IMG/VR virus record: IMGVR_UViG_3300046816_000391
Coordinates: 1-50,776 of that record
Length of the DNA stretch: 50,776 nucleotides
Direction: 5' to 3' (one strand)
DNA from: a virus
Position numbers and translations under genes: made by a program. The notes beneath the pieces were generated by a model. That model searched no databases. It was not told the origin of the DNA and saw only the letters and a list, made by a program, of their open reading frames with translations. Positions 1 to 8,049 of this stretch are shown one piece after another. Positions within the stretch are counted from its first letter, which is position 1. Each line of letters starts with the position of its first letter.

Positions 1-127
1 CATGACGAGCGCCCGGGCAGCCGGAAGTTGCGACCATGCTGGGTAATTGATCGACTCACGATGATCGACAAAAACTCCCGGATCGACCGACGCCTGACGG
101 CATTTCTCAAGGTCATTCATCCGCAGC
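1..127. repeat. Terminal direct repeat, left copy (assembly overlap of a circular genome)
   Basis: These 127 bases are identical to 50650-50776. A gene on the minus strand stays open across the join when the copies are merged, so the repeat most simply marks circular closure of a 50,649-bp molecule. A length of exactly 127 equals a common assembler k-mer, so it is more likely an assembly overlap than a biological terminal repeat. It is coding sequence, which is unlike most packaging repeats. Confidence 0.95.
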
Positions 128-267
128 CAGATGTCATCGAGCTGTCGATGGGGCGACCCTTCTGTCTGGGTTCTCAAAGTGAACTGATTCCATAGATCCG
201 TCTTCGCCAGAGCCAGTTGCAATGGCACCATATCGATGCCATCGGCCAGCTTCACGAAATTCCTCAT
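1..267 (-). CDS. 2OG-Fe(II) aspartyl/asparaginyl beta-hydroxylase-like protein, 5' part (continues at 50649 after circle closure)
   Basis: The ATG is at 265-267 and overlaps the stop of the preceding gene by four bases (ATGA). The frame runs leftward through position 1, re-enters at 50649 and stops at 50329, giving 195 residues. This segment holds the N-terminal ~89 residues, starting MRNFVKLADG, a helical region ahead of the catalytic core. The iron-binding motif lies in the other part (see 50329-50769). The four-base coupling places the gene in the late virion operon, directly after the protein in the tail-needle position. Confidence 0.85.
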   Translation of the reverse strand, partial: MRNFVKLADGIDMVPLQLALAKTDLWNQFTLRTQTEGSPHRQLDDIWLRMNDLEKCRQASVDPGVFVDHRESINYPAWSQLPAARALVM

Positions 268-935
268 TGTTTCCAAACCCGCACTTTCAGTGTCCCAGAC
301 GCAAGATTGACGTTCGTAGTGTGATTGTTTCGGATGTACACGGACACCGTATCTGCCGCCGTGACCTTCGCGACTAGTTCCACCTTGTCGGCATTCGAGG
401 TGGAAACATCCGCATGGGATGCCAGCGCGAAATCCCCTGCTGCTGCCCCGGTCACCGTCACCGTCGTGATATCGAGCGCATCTGTGGCAAGGTCCGGCGG
501 GTCATAGGTCTTGGAACCGCTCAGGACGTTCGCTGACAGGAGGTAGCGCGCATCCGCGGACGTCTTCGTGTAATAGTCGGCGAGCGCCGTAGCAAGCTCT
601 GCTGCGGTCGTATACACCGGATGCGGATCAGGGGCTGCAACATGCGCTGCCAGCGCATCTGATGCGCCCGTGGCCACTGCAACAACCGCTGATGTGCGCG
701 CGATGCTGAGCGGAATGTCTCCGTCATCCAGCGTGTCGTAGGCCATATCGGCCCCACGACGGATCAGAAGCTGACCAGTGGACCCTGCAACCTCAAGCTT
801 GATGAGCGTGACGGAATGATCCGCCAGCTGATCCGGACCGACGCTTCCGTCGGTGGGGATGACCTCGGTATCCTGAAAAAAACGAGCCCATTCACGTTCA
901 TTGGTCGGGGTAACCTTGAACGGTTTGATCGACAT
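264..935 (-). CDS. Putative tail-tip/needle-position structural protein
   Basis: The product has 223 residues and lies directly downstream of the gp10-like tail-closure gene, where P22 encodes its needle gp26 (233 residues). Residues 1-50 are a short N-terminal segment. The middle (about 75-140) is Ala-rich with a YTTAAELATALADYYTK segment typical of trimeric fibre shafts. The last ~75 residues are a Thr/Val-rich beta domain of the kind found at the ends of phage tail proteins. The start codon is at 935, shared with the stop of its upstream neighbour. The needle role is inferred from position and size; no long gp26-type coiled coil is visible. Confidence 0.7.
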   Translation of the reverse strand: MSIKPFKVTPTNEREWARFFQDTEVIPTDGSVGPDQLADHSVTLIKLEVAGSTGQLLIRRGADMAYDTLDDGDIPLSIARTSAVVAVATGASDALAAHVAAPDPHPVYTTAAELATALADYYTKTSADARYLLSANVLSGSKTYDPPDLATDALDITTVTVTGAAAGDFALASHADVSTSNADKVELVAKVTAADTVSVYIRNNHTTNVNLASGTLKVRVWKQ

Positions 936-2332
936 CAGTTCGCCGCCGCCTTGTCGACGCGATCTGCGATATCTACATTGGTCGTTGCAAGTATGAGCGT
1001 ACGCCTCACCGGATCGGAGATGGCATATTCATAGACGCGGTCACGAGACCAACCGAGCTGATTCCAGATCGTGCGCGCTGTATATTTTCCGGTCCGTCCA
1101 AGGCTTCGCCAATGTCCATTGGACCAGGTACGACCACCGTCATCTGACCAGCGCAACATGACCTGCGGATCTGATCCTTGGCCCGTGATGAGGCCGACGC
1201 CCTGCTCAAAGATCAGCTCGAGACGAAAGTGCCGTACGCGTTCGCCGTCGTTCGATACCGAGGCCGAGGCAGCGGAGCTGCGCAGGATCTCGTTCCACTC
1301 GGTGAAGATATCCGGGTCGAGCTTGCCGAGCTTGTTGCTGAATTGATCACCGACGAACCATTCGTCATAGGCTCTCAAGACAAAACGAGGTCGCCACTGA
1401 TCATAGCCGCGACTTTTTCGCTCGTGCCATTTACCGGTGGAGATGTCGTAGACGACCGCGCCACTGGATGAAGACAGGCCATAGAATTTATGGCCGCCCT
1501 CGACCCATGTCATTCCATAACAGGTCTTGTTTGGCCAGCCTTCTATGATCTGCTCGATCCAGTGAGTGGAAACTCTCTCTGGTTTATAACCATTCAGCTT
1601 GTAAACGATGCCGTCATGTCCTGGAAAGAAAATGGTGTTGTCGATCTTCCCGGGACCAAATCGTGACAGACAGCCCACCTCAAATATCCCGTTGGGAACG
1701 GCTTCGATTGGAAAGTCGGCATTTCCGGTATCGGTGAAAACTTCACCCGACATCTTGCCAAGCAAGATCAGCTCACCGTGATCCACGATCCCCGAGACGA
1801 TGTCATCCGGATAGCGCTCAGCGCTTGCGAAATCGAGCGCATCCCACGCGGCGGGATTTCGATTCGAACTGATCGCGAAGCGCCCACTGTTGGGAACCCC
1901 GACGATGAAATAGCCATCGAGCGTCTCAACCCAATCCGCGCCCGGGAAATCCTCATCCACGATCCGTGTGACCAGAGTGCCATCCCAGTAGTATCCAAGG
2001 CCTTCAGTGACCAGCATGACGTGCGTTTCATCGCCCGCCATATCCACATAGCCTGTGCCCGGAATAGATCCTAATTCGATGGCGGCGCCAGTTTCTGGAA
2101 TGCGATAGAGCTTCGTTCCCACGACCACATAAGGAACGCCGTTGACCGCAAGACCCCCGCGAACCTTCCCGCTTCCGATCGTGAGATGATCCGCAATCCC
2201 ATAACTCTGAACGATCGCCGCAAAGGTCTTCGCCTGCGCAGGCGCGATCTCCAGATAACAATTAATCATGCGCTGGGCAGAAAGCGACCGCGAACGATGC
2301 TGGTAACTCTCAAGCCCGAAGGACAGCCTCAC
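935..2332 (-). CDS. Packaged-DNA stabilisation protein, P22 gp10-like
   Basis: The 465 residues compare with 472 in P22 gp10. In P22, gp10 binds below gp4 on the portal and closes the tail after packaging. Family-like features are the N-terminal SYQHRSRSLSAQRMINCY segment, which matches the usual start of gp10 proteins (residues in a short-tail stabiliser that read RSxPLSAQRxxNxY), and repeated beta-strand blades with WDG, GYFI and FFPGHDG turns, as expected of a beta-propeller. It overlaps the gp4-like gene by four bases and is followed by the needle-position gene, the same order as in P22. The family assignment is confident; the exact contacts are inferred. Confidence 0.88.
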   Translation of the reverse strand: MRLSFGLESYQHRSRSLSAQRMINCYLEIAPAQAKTFAAIVQSYGIADHLTIGSGKVRGGLAVNGVPYVVVGTKLYRIPETGAAIELGSIPGTGYVDMAGDETHVMLVTEGLGYYWDGTLVTRIVDEDFPGADWVETLDGYFIVGVPNSGRFAISSNRNPAAWDALDFASAERYPDDIVSGIVDHGELILLGKMSGEVFTDTGNADFPIEAVPNGIFEVGCLSRFGPGKIDNTIFFPGHDGIVYKLNGYKPERVSTHWIEQIIEGWPNKTCYGMTWVEGGHKFYGLSSSSGAVVYDISTGKWHERKSRGYDQWRPRFVLRAYDEWFVGDQFSNKLGKLDPDIFTEWNEILRSSAASASVSNDGERVRHFRLELIFEQGVGLITGQGSDPQVMLRWSDDGGRTWSNGHWRSLGRTGKYTARTIWNQLGWSRDRVYEYAISDPVRRTLILATTNVDIADRVDKAAAN

Positions 2333-3246
2333 CGCACATTTCTCGACAAGATGACCGAGGCGTTTTCAGTGTCGTAATCGAGCAATGTTTCGAGCTTTTT
2401 GGTGGCTCGGCGCTCCAGATCCATCCGCTCTTTGAGCGGCATGCCGTAATCAGGAGAAAGCTCCGAGGCCAAATTCCACACCAGCGCATTGGTCCATTCA
2501 ATGGGGAACTGCGGCGCATCGTTCAGCGCATCGAAGTTATCGACGAGGTTCTGCGTGATGAGCACGAGCTTGTCGCTTCCAGAGGTTGCCCAGACGAACA
2601 ACGTTCCATTGTCGAAGGTTGGCGTGTAGTACGCCTGATTCACATAGCCCGGCTGATCCTTGCGCGCGAGGCCCTGGTATTCCGTATCTCCGATCAGAGT
2701 GACCTCAACATCAAATCCTTGCGCATTACGGCGCAGGGCGTAGATCACTTTCTGCGGTCGATAGGCCTTATCCGTATAGGCATAGACGGAATTTCCGGCG
2801 GAAGCCCCCGAGACGAGCCCGTCCGCGATAATCACACTTGCCGCATCGGCAAGCGTGGACCAGTGAATCACGCCACTATCGAGCTTGATCCCGATGTGGT
2901 CCCCATCCGACATCCCTGTGATTGAGGTCAGCGCGAGAGCGATAGCCCCCGTATCTGCAGCGGTGGCTAGTGTCGTCTCGACATAGGCGCTCGTTGCATT
3001 GTCCCCCGTGGGACCGATGAGGTAGGACTGCTGCCCAGGCTGCACGAAGAGCGTGATGGTGGTACGCCACGGCACATCGATGCCGAGCGCCGACCATTCT
3101 TTCACCATCGTGTTGAGGGCGAACTTTGCGTCTTGCACTTCCTCTGGACTTGCCTGCTCACCGCTTTGGTAGACGCCCGCTTTCTTCAGTGCAGCCGCAA
3201 TGATGTCATTGCAGGTAACGCTCAAGTTCTTGGAACCGGAGGGCAT
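2329..3246 (-). CDS. Tail accessory factor, P22 gp4-like
   Basis: The product has 305 residues, starting MPSGSKNLSV at the ATG 3244-3246, whose T is shared with the upstream stop. A longer open frame reaching 3474 exists but its extra part is antisense-like and lacks a start context. The N-terminal ~60 residues (DIIAAALKKAGVY, then ALNTMVKEWSALGIDVPW) match the helical start of gp4-type head-tail connectors. The middle carries a beta-rich insert, and the C-terminus (LNDAPQFPIEWTNALVWNLA) is the conserved family segment. In P22 gp4 is the first factor added to the portal ring. It is larger than P22 gp4 (166 residues), which is common in related phages. Confidence 0.85.
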   Translation of the reverse strand: MPSGSKNLSVTCNDIIAAALKKAGVYQSGEQASPEEVQDAKFALNTMVKEWSALGIDVPWRTTITLFVQPGQQSYLIGPTGDNATSAYVETTLATAADTGAIALALTSITGMSDGDHIGIKLDSGVIHWSTLADAASVIIADGLVSGASAGNSVYAYTDKAYRPQKVIYALRRNAQGFDVEVTLIGDTEYQGLARKDQPGYVNQAYYTPTFDNGTLFVWATSGSDKLVLITQNLVDNFDALNDAPQFPIEWTNALVWNLASELSPDYGMPLKERMDLERRATKKLETLLDYDTENASVILSRNVR

Positions 3247-3647
3247 CAGCTTTTCCTGAACTTGAGGATCAGCATGCCGATATTCGATGTGGAAACGACC
3301 CCGAATGTGTCGATCAGGAGCGCCCCCGTGCCGTCGATACCGGTTGCATTTGCAAGCGGACCGACGGGGCGAAAATCGATGTGATTGCTGGCACCAGGGG
3401 TGAATACCCAGGCTGTCTGATCGACCGGCGCATCGTATTTCACGCGTACCGCAAACCCGTTCAGGTCGTACCACGCCTCCACCAGCGCCATATTCGTGAT
3501 CGGGACGGGCTGGGAATTGAGGTCGGCCGGATCGAACAGCAGATAGTTGGACAGATCCGGCGCCGTACCATCGCCGTGAATCAGAACGCGAAGGATGAGG
3601 AAGCGATCCCCATCACTCGTTTTGGTGACGCTCACCGTGTGTGCCAT
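3246..3647 (-). CDS. Virion-associated protein of unknown function
   Basis: The product has 133 residues, starting MAHTVSVTKT. It is beta-rich with no Cys, no signal peptide and no membrane segment. It lies between a terminator-like hairpin upstream and the gp4-like gene downstream, sharing a base with the latter's start, so it is probably co-translated with tail-closure proteins. It is compact and ends LKFRKS. No family is recognised beyond a typical small phage structural protein. A minor head or tail component is an inference from context. Confidence 0.7.
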   Translation of the reverse strand: MAHTVSVTKTSDGDRFLILRVLIHGDGTAPDLSNYLLFDPADLNSQPVPITNMALVEAWYDLNGFAVRVKYDAPVDQTAWVFTPGASNHIDFRPVGPLANATGIDGTGALLIDTFGVVSTSNIGMLILKFRKS

Positions 3648-3657
3648 GGAACTCTCC

Positions 3658-3687
3658 GCAAAAAGAGAGGGGGCTTTCGCCCCCTTT
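3658..3687 (-). terminator. Hairpin terminator or attenuator between structural genes
   Basis: A seven-base perfect stem AGGGGGC/GCCCCCT (3668-3674 and 3679-3685) closes a four-base loop. On the minus strand it is followed by a pyrimidine run rich in T (complement of 3661-3667 and beyond). It sits in the 46-bp gap between two virion genes, so it probably trims or attenuates transcription rather than ending the operon. Confidence 0.65.
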
Positions 3688-3693
3688 GGAAAA

Positions 3694-4218
3694 TCACACC
3701 GGCACTTCGGCCCACGTCATCTCAGTGATTCCCACGGGGGCCGTGGTGATGTAGCTGATCTGAATGTAGGAGCCAGGAACGAGGATGATTTCGCCATCGA
3801 TCTGGGCTCGCATGGTGAGGCCACTGGCGGTCGCAGGCGTCGTCGGGGAATACCCGAGGATGCGGGTATAGACCGGCAGGTTTGGCGTTGTAGAGGCGCT
3901 GTAGGCGCGCCCTACCGCCTTGCCTGAGGCACCCGATCCATCGGCTGAGTAGACGTTTACGGCGGTTACGGAAGCATGCGCGATGGCACTTGGCGCAATG
4001 CTTTGCGCGAGGAAGATGATCGCCGTCGCAGTCGGTACCGTCGTGTAGGCGAATGCCGCCGAGAGCAGTGCCAGCTTCGCGTTCGAACCGAACGGATTGG
4101 AAAGAATGAACCCCGTCGCGGTTGAGGTGTTGATGAGGGTGACCGTCGCGGCGGCCTGATTGCAGGCGGTGAAGACCTGACCCCGGCGGTTGTAGTCGAA
4201 ACCATTGATGATGGACAT
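3694..4218 (-). CDS. Putative minor head/decoration protein
   Basis: The 174 residues begin MSIINGFDYN, followed by Thr/Ala-rich beta segments (AAATVTLINT, ATAIIFLAQS) and end MTWAEVPV. No enzyme motif, signal or membrane segment is visible. The gene lies two genes after the major capsid gene and directly after a beta-helix protein, in a block of surface-type proteins before the tail-closure genes. Function is unknown; a capsid- or vertex-associated protein is the most likely role by position. Confidence 0.65.
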   Translation of the reverse strand: MSIINGFDYNRRGQVFTACNQAAATVTLINTSTATGFILSNPFGSNAKLALLSAAFAYTTVPTATAIIFLAQSIAPSAIAHASVTAVNVYSADGSGASGKAVGRAYSASTTPNLPVYTRILGYSPTTPATASGLTMRAQIDGEIILVPGSYIQISYITTAPVGITEMTWAEVPV

Positions 4219-4243
4219 GGAAAATCTCCGAAAGGGTTACAGA

Positions 4244-5215
4244 TCAGGATCCGTCACTGTCAGCGGCCGGGATCACGATTCCAGAGGAATCGGCGGTGCC
4301 TGACATGAGGTTGTTCGTAAAGCCGTACTTGCTACCGGTCGTGATGATGAGCATTCCGGCCACATCCAGAGACTTCACGTAGTTGTCGTAGACCATGCCG
4401 GTATTGGTCGTGGCTGTGGTCGTGATGAGAAGTCCGCCGCTCGATGTGTCGGTCGTCGGGCTGAACACGAGGTTTCGACCCATGTCGAGGTTTGTGACCA
4501 CGAGCGCCGCATGCGCAAGCACCGCGGCCGTATTGCTGATCGCAGCCCGGGTGAAGTAGTTGTCGCAGATCGTGAGCTTGTCCTGCGTGCCCAGAACCTT
4601 GATGGCAGTGGTTGCCGCCGTGGTCCCGAGAGATAGCACCCGATTACGCGAAAAGGTCAGATCGTCCGCTACCACCGCGACAGTCGTCGTGACGACAGTG
4701 AGGAAATTGTGAGTGGCATCCGTATCACGGAACTCGCAGCGCTCAACCGTAAAGCCCGGCGCAGTCGTGAGCAGGAACACCGTTGCGATGTCGGCAAAGT
4801 TTGCGACAAACACGCAGTTCTGAAACGAAACATTCGCTGCGGACACGGGGATCTTGGCGGTCGCGATCGTATCGATCGTGAAGGTCGGGCGTGCGGTGCC
4901 GATACCCAAGCCGATGATTGCAACGCCTGCGATGTTCGCCACCAACGCCGTGGCGGTTGACAGCGTTTCCGCATGCCCCGGCTTGACGAACACGATATCG
5001 CCACGACTTGCGACACACTGAGTGATCGCATAATTGACCGAGGCGAAAGGCGATTCGAAGGTCCCTCGATTTCCATCCGATCCGCCGCGATGCCCCTGAA
5101 GGACGGATGCAGCATTGTTTGAGACCCAAAACGCCTTGCCGGGGTGCGTCTGCACCAGCGGCACGCCCCGAATACTCACGGCATTGAAGCCGTTCGGGAA
5201 ATTGGAAGCAGCCAT
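4244..5215 (-). CDS. Right-handed beta-helix virion protein (possible head fibre or decoration)
   Basis: The 323 residues show a repetitive pattern of short hydrophobic strands and Asn turns (VSFQNCVFVA, FTVERCEFRD, LTFSRNRVLS, LTICDNYFTR, NLDMGRNLVF), which is the ladder of a parallel beta-helix from about residue 100 to 310. The N-terminal ~70 residues precede a VKPGHAET segment seen at the start of such domains. It follows the major capsid gene after a strong hairpin. Unlike the tailspike at 43559 it has no head-binding domain. Surface exposure and carbohydrate contact are inferences from the fold. Confidence 0.75.
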   Translation of the reverse strand: MAASNFPNGFNAVSIRGVPLVQTHPGKAFWVSNNAASVLQGHRGGSDGNRGTFESPFASVNYAITQCVASRGDIVFVKPGHAETLSTATALVANIAGVAIIGLGIGTARPTFTIDTIATAKIPVSAANVSFQNCVFVANFADIATVFLLTTAPGFTVERCEFRDTDATHNFLTVVTTTVAVVADDLTFSRNRVLSLGTTAATTAIKVLGTQDKLTICDNYFTRAAISNTAAVLAHAALVVTNLDMGRNLVFSPTTDTSSGGLLITTTATTNTGMVYDNYVKSLDVAGMLIITTGSKYGFTNNLMSGTADSSGIVIPAADSDGS

Positions 5216-5273
5216 TTACAATTCTCCTGTGAACCCCGATGGGGTCCTTGGAAATTTCACAGTTTGAAAATGA

Positions 5274-5298
5274 GAAGGGCCCCGGAGTGGGGCCCTTC
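5274..5298 (-). terminator. Strong GC-rich hairpin after the major capsid gene
   Basis: A ten-base perfect stem GAAGGGCCCC/GGGGCCCTTC encloses a five-base loop (5284-5288). On the minus strand the stem is followed by TCATTTTC, a weak T tract. It lies 25 bases after the capsid stop at 5323, where phages often place a leaky terminator or an mRNA-stabilising hairpin. Confidence 0.65.
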
Positions 5299-5322
5299 AG
5301 ATCGAACTACCTTGCGAAGTCT

Positions 5323-6234
5323 TCAGGCACCGGGGCTTGCGTACACGGTGCGCGGGTCTCCCCATACGGTGCTAAAGCGACGATACACTTTCGCTTTGGC
5401 ATTCTCCGTATCGAAATCGGAGTCCTGCGTGAACTGCGTCATCTCGCGGTCGAACCACGTGAGGCCATTCGGCGCATTCGTCTTCACGAAGAATGCATCG
5501 GTGTCGGTCAGATAGTGGTTGATCGCGACTTCGGGAATGATGCCGCGAGCCTTCAATGCGTTGATCGCATTGTTGACCGTATCGTTCTGCAGCTCTGACT
5601 TCAGGATGCGATCCGCATCGAACACCAGCGCCGTCGGCAGAATCAGCCGCTTGGGCATCAGTGAGATCTTGAGCCCGCGCGGATTGAGCGCGTTCATGAT
5701 CTGCACCGCGAGGTCTTCGAGGGAAGCTTCCGAGAGATCCGCCGCGGTAGCGAGCGTATTCGACCATGTGCCGCCGATCGCCAGCGGATGCGAGGCCGAC
5801 GCCAATACCACGCCGTCACCACCGTTGTAACCGGAGGTGTAGGCACGATTCAGCACGTTGGCGCCGACGTTCTCTTCGGTCTGTCGCAGCGAAAAGGCGA
5901 GATTTGCCGCACGCTGCATCGACTTTTCCCCGTAGAGATTGTCCGCGAGTTCCTCCTTGGTCACGACATAGCCCAGCGAATAGGCCACATGCACTGCACG
6001 GGCGATGTAGCCCTGCGAGTGACTGTCGTACTTGGTCCCCTGTCCTTCGGGCTTCACCGGCACGAGGCCGAAGCCGTAGGACTGAACCATCTCCTCGTAG
6101 TTCTTCTGCGAGGTCGTGGTTTCGAAGATCTGTGTGTACTCGACCGGATGCTCGTCGTACTTGGCTCCGAACCAGGAGTAAACGCCTGGCCAGAGGGCCT
6201 TCGGATGATTGCCTGTTGCGATAATACCGGCCAT
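5323..6234 (-). CDS. Major capsid protein (HK97-fold, gpT-like)
   Basis: The 303 residues begin MAGIIATGNHPKALWPGVY. The HPKALWPGV...FGAKYDEHPVEY start, the segment ALNPRGLKISLMPKRLILPT and the ending RRFSTVWGDPRTVYASPG match the family of Mu-gpT-like major head subunits, which adopt the HK97 fold and assemble the shell. The gene follows the scaffold and a putative decoration gene, the standard head-gene order, and is followed by a strong hairpin, in keeping with high expression. It is shorter than the P22 coat protein (430 residues), so it lacks a P22-type I-domain. Three bases separate it from the upstream gene. Confidence 0.85.
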   Translation of the reverse strand: MAGIIATGNHPKALWPGVYSWFGAKYDEHPVEYTQIFETTTSQKNYEEMVQSYGFGLVPVKPEGQGTKYDSHSQGYIARAVHVAYSLGYVVTKEELADNLYGEKSMQRAANLAFSLRQTEENVGANVLNRAYTSGYNGGDGVVLASASHPLAIGGTWSNTLATAADLSEASLEDLAVQIMNALNPRGLKISLMPKRLILPTALVFDADRILKSELQNDTVNNAINALKARGIIPEVAINHYLTDTDAFFVKTNAPNGLTWFDREMTQFTQDSDFDTENAKAKVYRRFSTVWGDPRTVYASPGA

Positions 6235-6236
6235 GT

Positions 6237-6794
6237 TCAGACTCCCGTGGCATCGCCGCGCAGCGACGATTCACTGATGCGAACCAGCAGTTTCGCGTAC
6301 TGGCCGACTTCGTTATCCGCTCGATCCGCAAAGCCGAGGATCATGATCGAGGCCGCCGAGGAACTCGACGTGCTCTGCCCATAGACCATCGCGGAAATCC
6401 CGGTCGTGGTGCTGCCCGAGCCCACCACGATGTCACCGAGTTCACCTACGGAGCCAGAGGTCGGCGTTCCGTTGCTCTGAATCTCGAAGATCACATCGAG
6501 CGCAGGAACGACCTGGCAGTAGCGCTCGGTTGAAGCCGTACGATACGTTTTTGAGAGGTCGTCCCGATTGGGATCGAAGGAGGTGATGACACCGAAGATC
6601 TCATTACCCGCCGCGGCCTGAATGACCGAAGGATATGCTCCCACGGAGTCGCCCGAGAGCTTCACCGCATCGCCGATGAAGGTTGCCGTGCCATCCCCCG
6701 AAGGAACCACACAGCGAATCGTCGCCCCGTTGTAGGGGCTGCCGTCGAGCATCGAAACAGGACGGAAGCCGAACGGGGTATTTGTGTTAGCCAT
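6237..6794 (-). CDS. Putative capsid decoration (cement) protein
   Basis: The 185 residues begin MANTNTPFGFRPVSMLDGSP, a start seen in small virion proteins encoded next to gpT-like capsid genes. The body is beta-rich with Gly/Ser loops (SSSSAASIMILGF) and no Cys or membrane segment. It is encoded immediately upstream of the major capsid gene with a three-base gap and after the scaffold region, which supports a role in stabilising or decorating the shell. The assignment is by position and sequence flavour. Confidence 0.7.
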   Translation of the reverse strand: MANTNTPFGFRPVSMLDGSPYNGATIRCVVPSGDGTATFIGDAVKLSGDSVGAYPSVIQAAAGNEIFGVITSFDPNRDDLSKTYRTASTERYCQVVPALDVIFEIQSNGTPTSGSVGELGDIVVGSGSTTTGISAMVYGQSTSSSSAASIMILGFADRADNEVGQYAKLLVRISESSLRGDATGV

Positions 6795-6810
6795 TTACCC
6801 ATCTCCGAAA

Positions 6811-6835
6811 AATGAAAAGGCCCACAAGGGGCCCG
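6811..6835 (-). terminator. Short hairpin with T-rich 3' flank
   Basis: GGCCC (6821-6825) pairs with GGGCC (6831-6835) around a five-base loop. On the minus strand it is followed by TTTTCATTTTT. It falls in the 65-bp gap between two head genes and resembles the other intergenic hairpins in this operon, though its stem is short. Confidence 0.45.
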
Positions 6836-6859
6836 GATGAGCGGCAATGGCTATCGAAC

Positions 6860-7279
6860 TCAATTCTGCAACTGCACGTTGCCATACTGGTTCTCGACCG
6901 TCACACCGCCCGCTGTACCAACACGGACCGCTTCATCCACGCGCTTGTTCACGGCTTCCTTTTTCGCCATGTCTTCCGCGCGCCATTCGTCGCGGATCTT
7001 CATGAGGAAAGCCCGAACCGGCACGCCCTGAGCGTTCCGACCAACGACCCGACTCACCTTGGAGTTGAGGTCCGAATTACCGCCGTGGACTTCTTTGTCG
7101 CCCACACTGCCTATTTCGTCCGGCTTCACGAACTCATAGCCCGCATCCAGTGCTCGTTGAATGCGGCCACTTTCATCGTTGAAAAATCGCAAGTGATGAC
7201 CGGCTATCTGTTTATCTACCTGAAGACGCGTGCGATTCGCAGAAAAGGGAATGCGCTCGCGACGAGTTTTGTCACTCAT
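6860..7279 (-). CDS. Small head-region protein of unknown function
   Basis: The 139 residues begin MSDKTRRERIPF; the ATG at 7277-7279 lies two bases past the scaffold stop. The frame is open further upstream to 7354, but that part overlaps the scaffold gene and is not needed. The protein is charged and partly helical, with KKEAVNKRVDEAVRVG near the end and a C-terminal VENQYGNVQLQN tail. A protein of this type is often found between scaffold and capsid genes in phages with gpT-like capsids. Its role is unknown. Confidence 0.7.
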   Translation of the reverse strand: MSDKTRRERIPFSANRTRLQVDKQIAGHHLRFFNDESGRIQRALDAGYEFVKPDEIGSVGDKEVHGGNSDLNSKVSRVVGRNAQGVPVRAFLMKIRDEWRAEDMAKKEAVNKRVDEAVRVGTAGGVTVENQYGNVQLQN

Positions 7280-7281
7280 GA

Positions 7282-8049
7282 TTAATCCCACCTGTAGCTT
7301 TCGAGGTATTTCTCCGGCGTGAAGCCCTTGATCGTGCGCACGAACATCGCGCACGCCTCCTTGGCATCCTGCGGAAGATCATCGAACGATCTGCCTTTCT
7401 TCTGACCTGCCTTCATCGTTTGTGTTTCCGTCACCGTTTCGGTCCGGCGCGGATTCACGAATTTATGCGGCATCTCTGCCTTTACCCGCTCCGTCAGCTT
7501 GTCGAGGAAAGCCCGGCCCTTGAGAGTGGGGTTTTCCTTCTTCACCAAATCAGAGAGACCATCGGCGATCGCCTGCAGCGCAGGGTCCGTGTTGTACCAG
7601 GCGTTGTCGTTGAGCCAGCCCTGCGTTTCTGTGCTCACACGCGGAGCGGTTTTCACCGGCTCCTCGGTGCGCAATTCCTTCAGGCGCGCTTCGGTCTGGA
7701 CGAACGTTTGCCCGTCACCTTCGGTTACTGCCTTTGCCCGCAGCGTCTCGAGCTCTGCGATCACCCGCTCACGCTCCTTCTGTTCCCGAGCAAGAGTCTT
7801 CTCGTGATATTCGCGAAAGAGACTCGATCCCTCTTCTAGCTCGCCGACCTTTTTCGTCAGCGATTCGACGGTTTCGACGAGATGCCGATTCTTCGCCTGC
7901 ACAATTGGCAGGATCTGGGCACCGCGCTCGACAAACGTCTTCGCATCGACCCATCGATCGGCGGGACCTTTCCATGACTCGGCCGGAACCCAGCCATCGG
8001 TGCGGGCGATTTCCTCGAAATTCTGCTCGGTCTCATTTTCGGGAGGCAT
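7282..8049 (-). CDS. Capsid scaffolding protein
   Basis: The 255 residues are highly charged and mostly helical. The N-terminus carries the EIARTDGWVPAESWKGPADR segment followed by WVDAKTFVERG, which is characteristic of this scaffold family (consensus WxP..EW.G....WVDA..F..RG). A long coiled coil spans about 55-130 (KKVGELEEGSSLFREYHEKT, KERERVIAELETLRAKA). The C-terminal ~40 residues are basic with FDDLPQDAKEACA, the likely coat-binding end. It lies between the co-chaperonin and capsid genes, overlapping the former by 17 bases. Scaffold proteins direct procapsid assembly and leave before DNA packaging. Confidence 0.85.
   Translation of the reverse strand: MPPENETEQNFEEIARTDGWVPAESWKGPADRWVDAKTFVERGAQILPIVQAKNRHLVETVESLTKKVGELEEGSSLFREYHEKTLAREQKERERVIAELETLRAKAVTEGDGQTFVQTEARLKELRTEEPVKTAPRVSTETQGWLNDNAWYNTDPALQAIADGLSDLVKKENPTLKGRAFLDKLTERVKAEMPHKFVNPRRTETVTETQTMKAGQKKGRSFDDLPQDAKEACAMFVRTIKGFTPEKYLESYRWD

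Noticed and set aside
1-127. Biological direct terminal repeat of a T7-like phage
   Set aside because: It lies in an open coding frame, equals a common k-mer length, and the gene content is of the pac-type P22 group.
2329-3474. Longer form of the gp4-like protein starting at 3474
   Set aside because: The extra 76 residues overlap another virion gene in a different frame and look random; the ATG at 3246 is coupled to the upstream stop.
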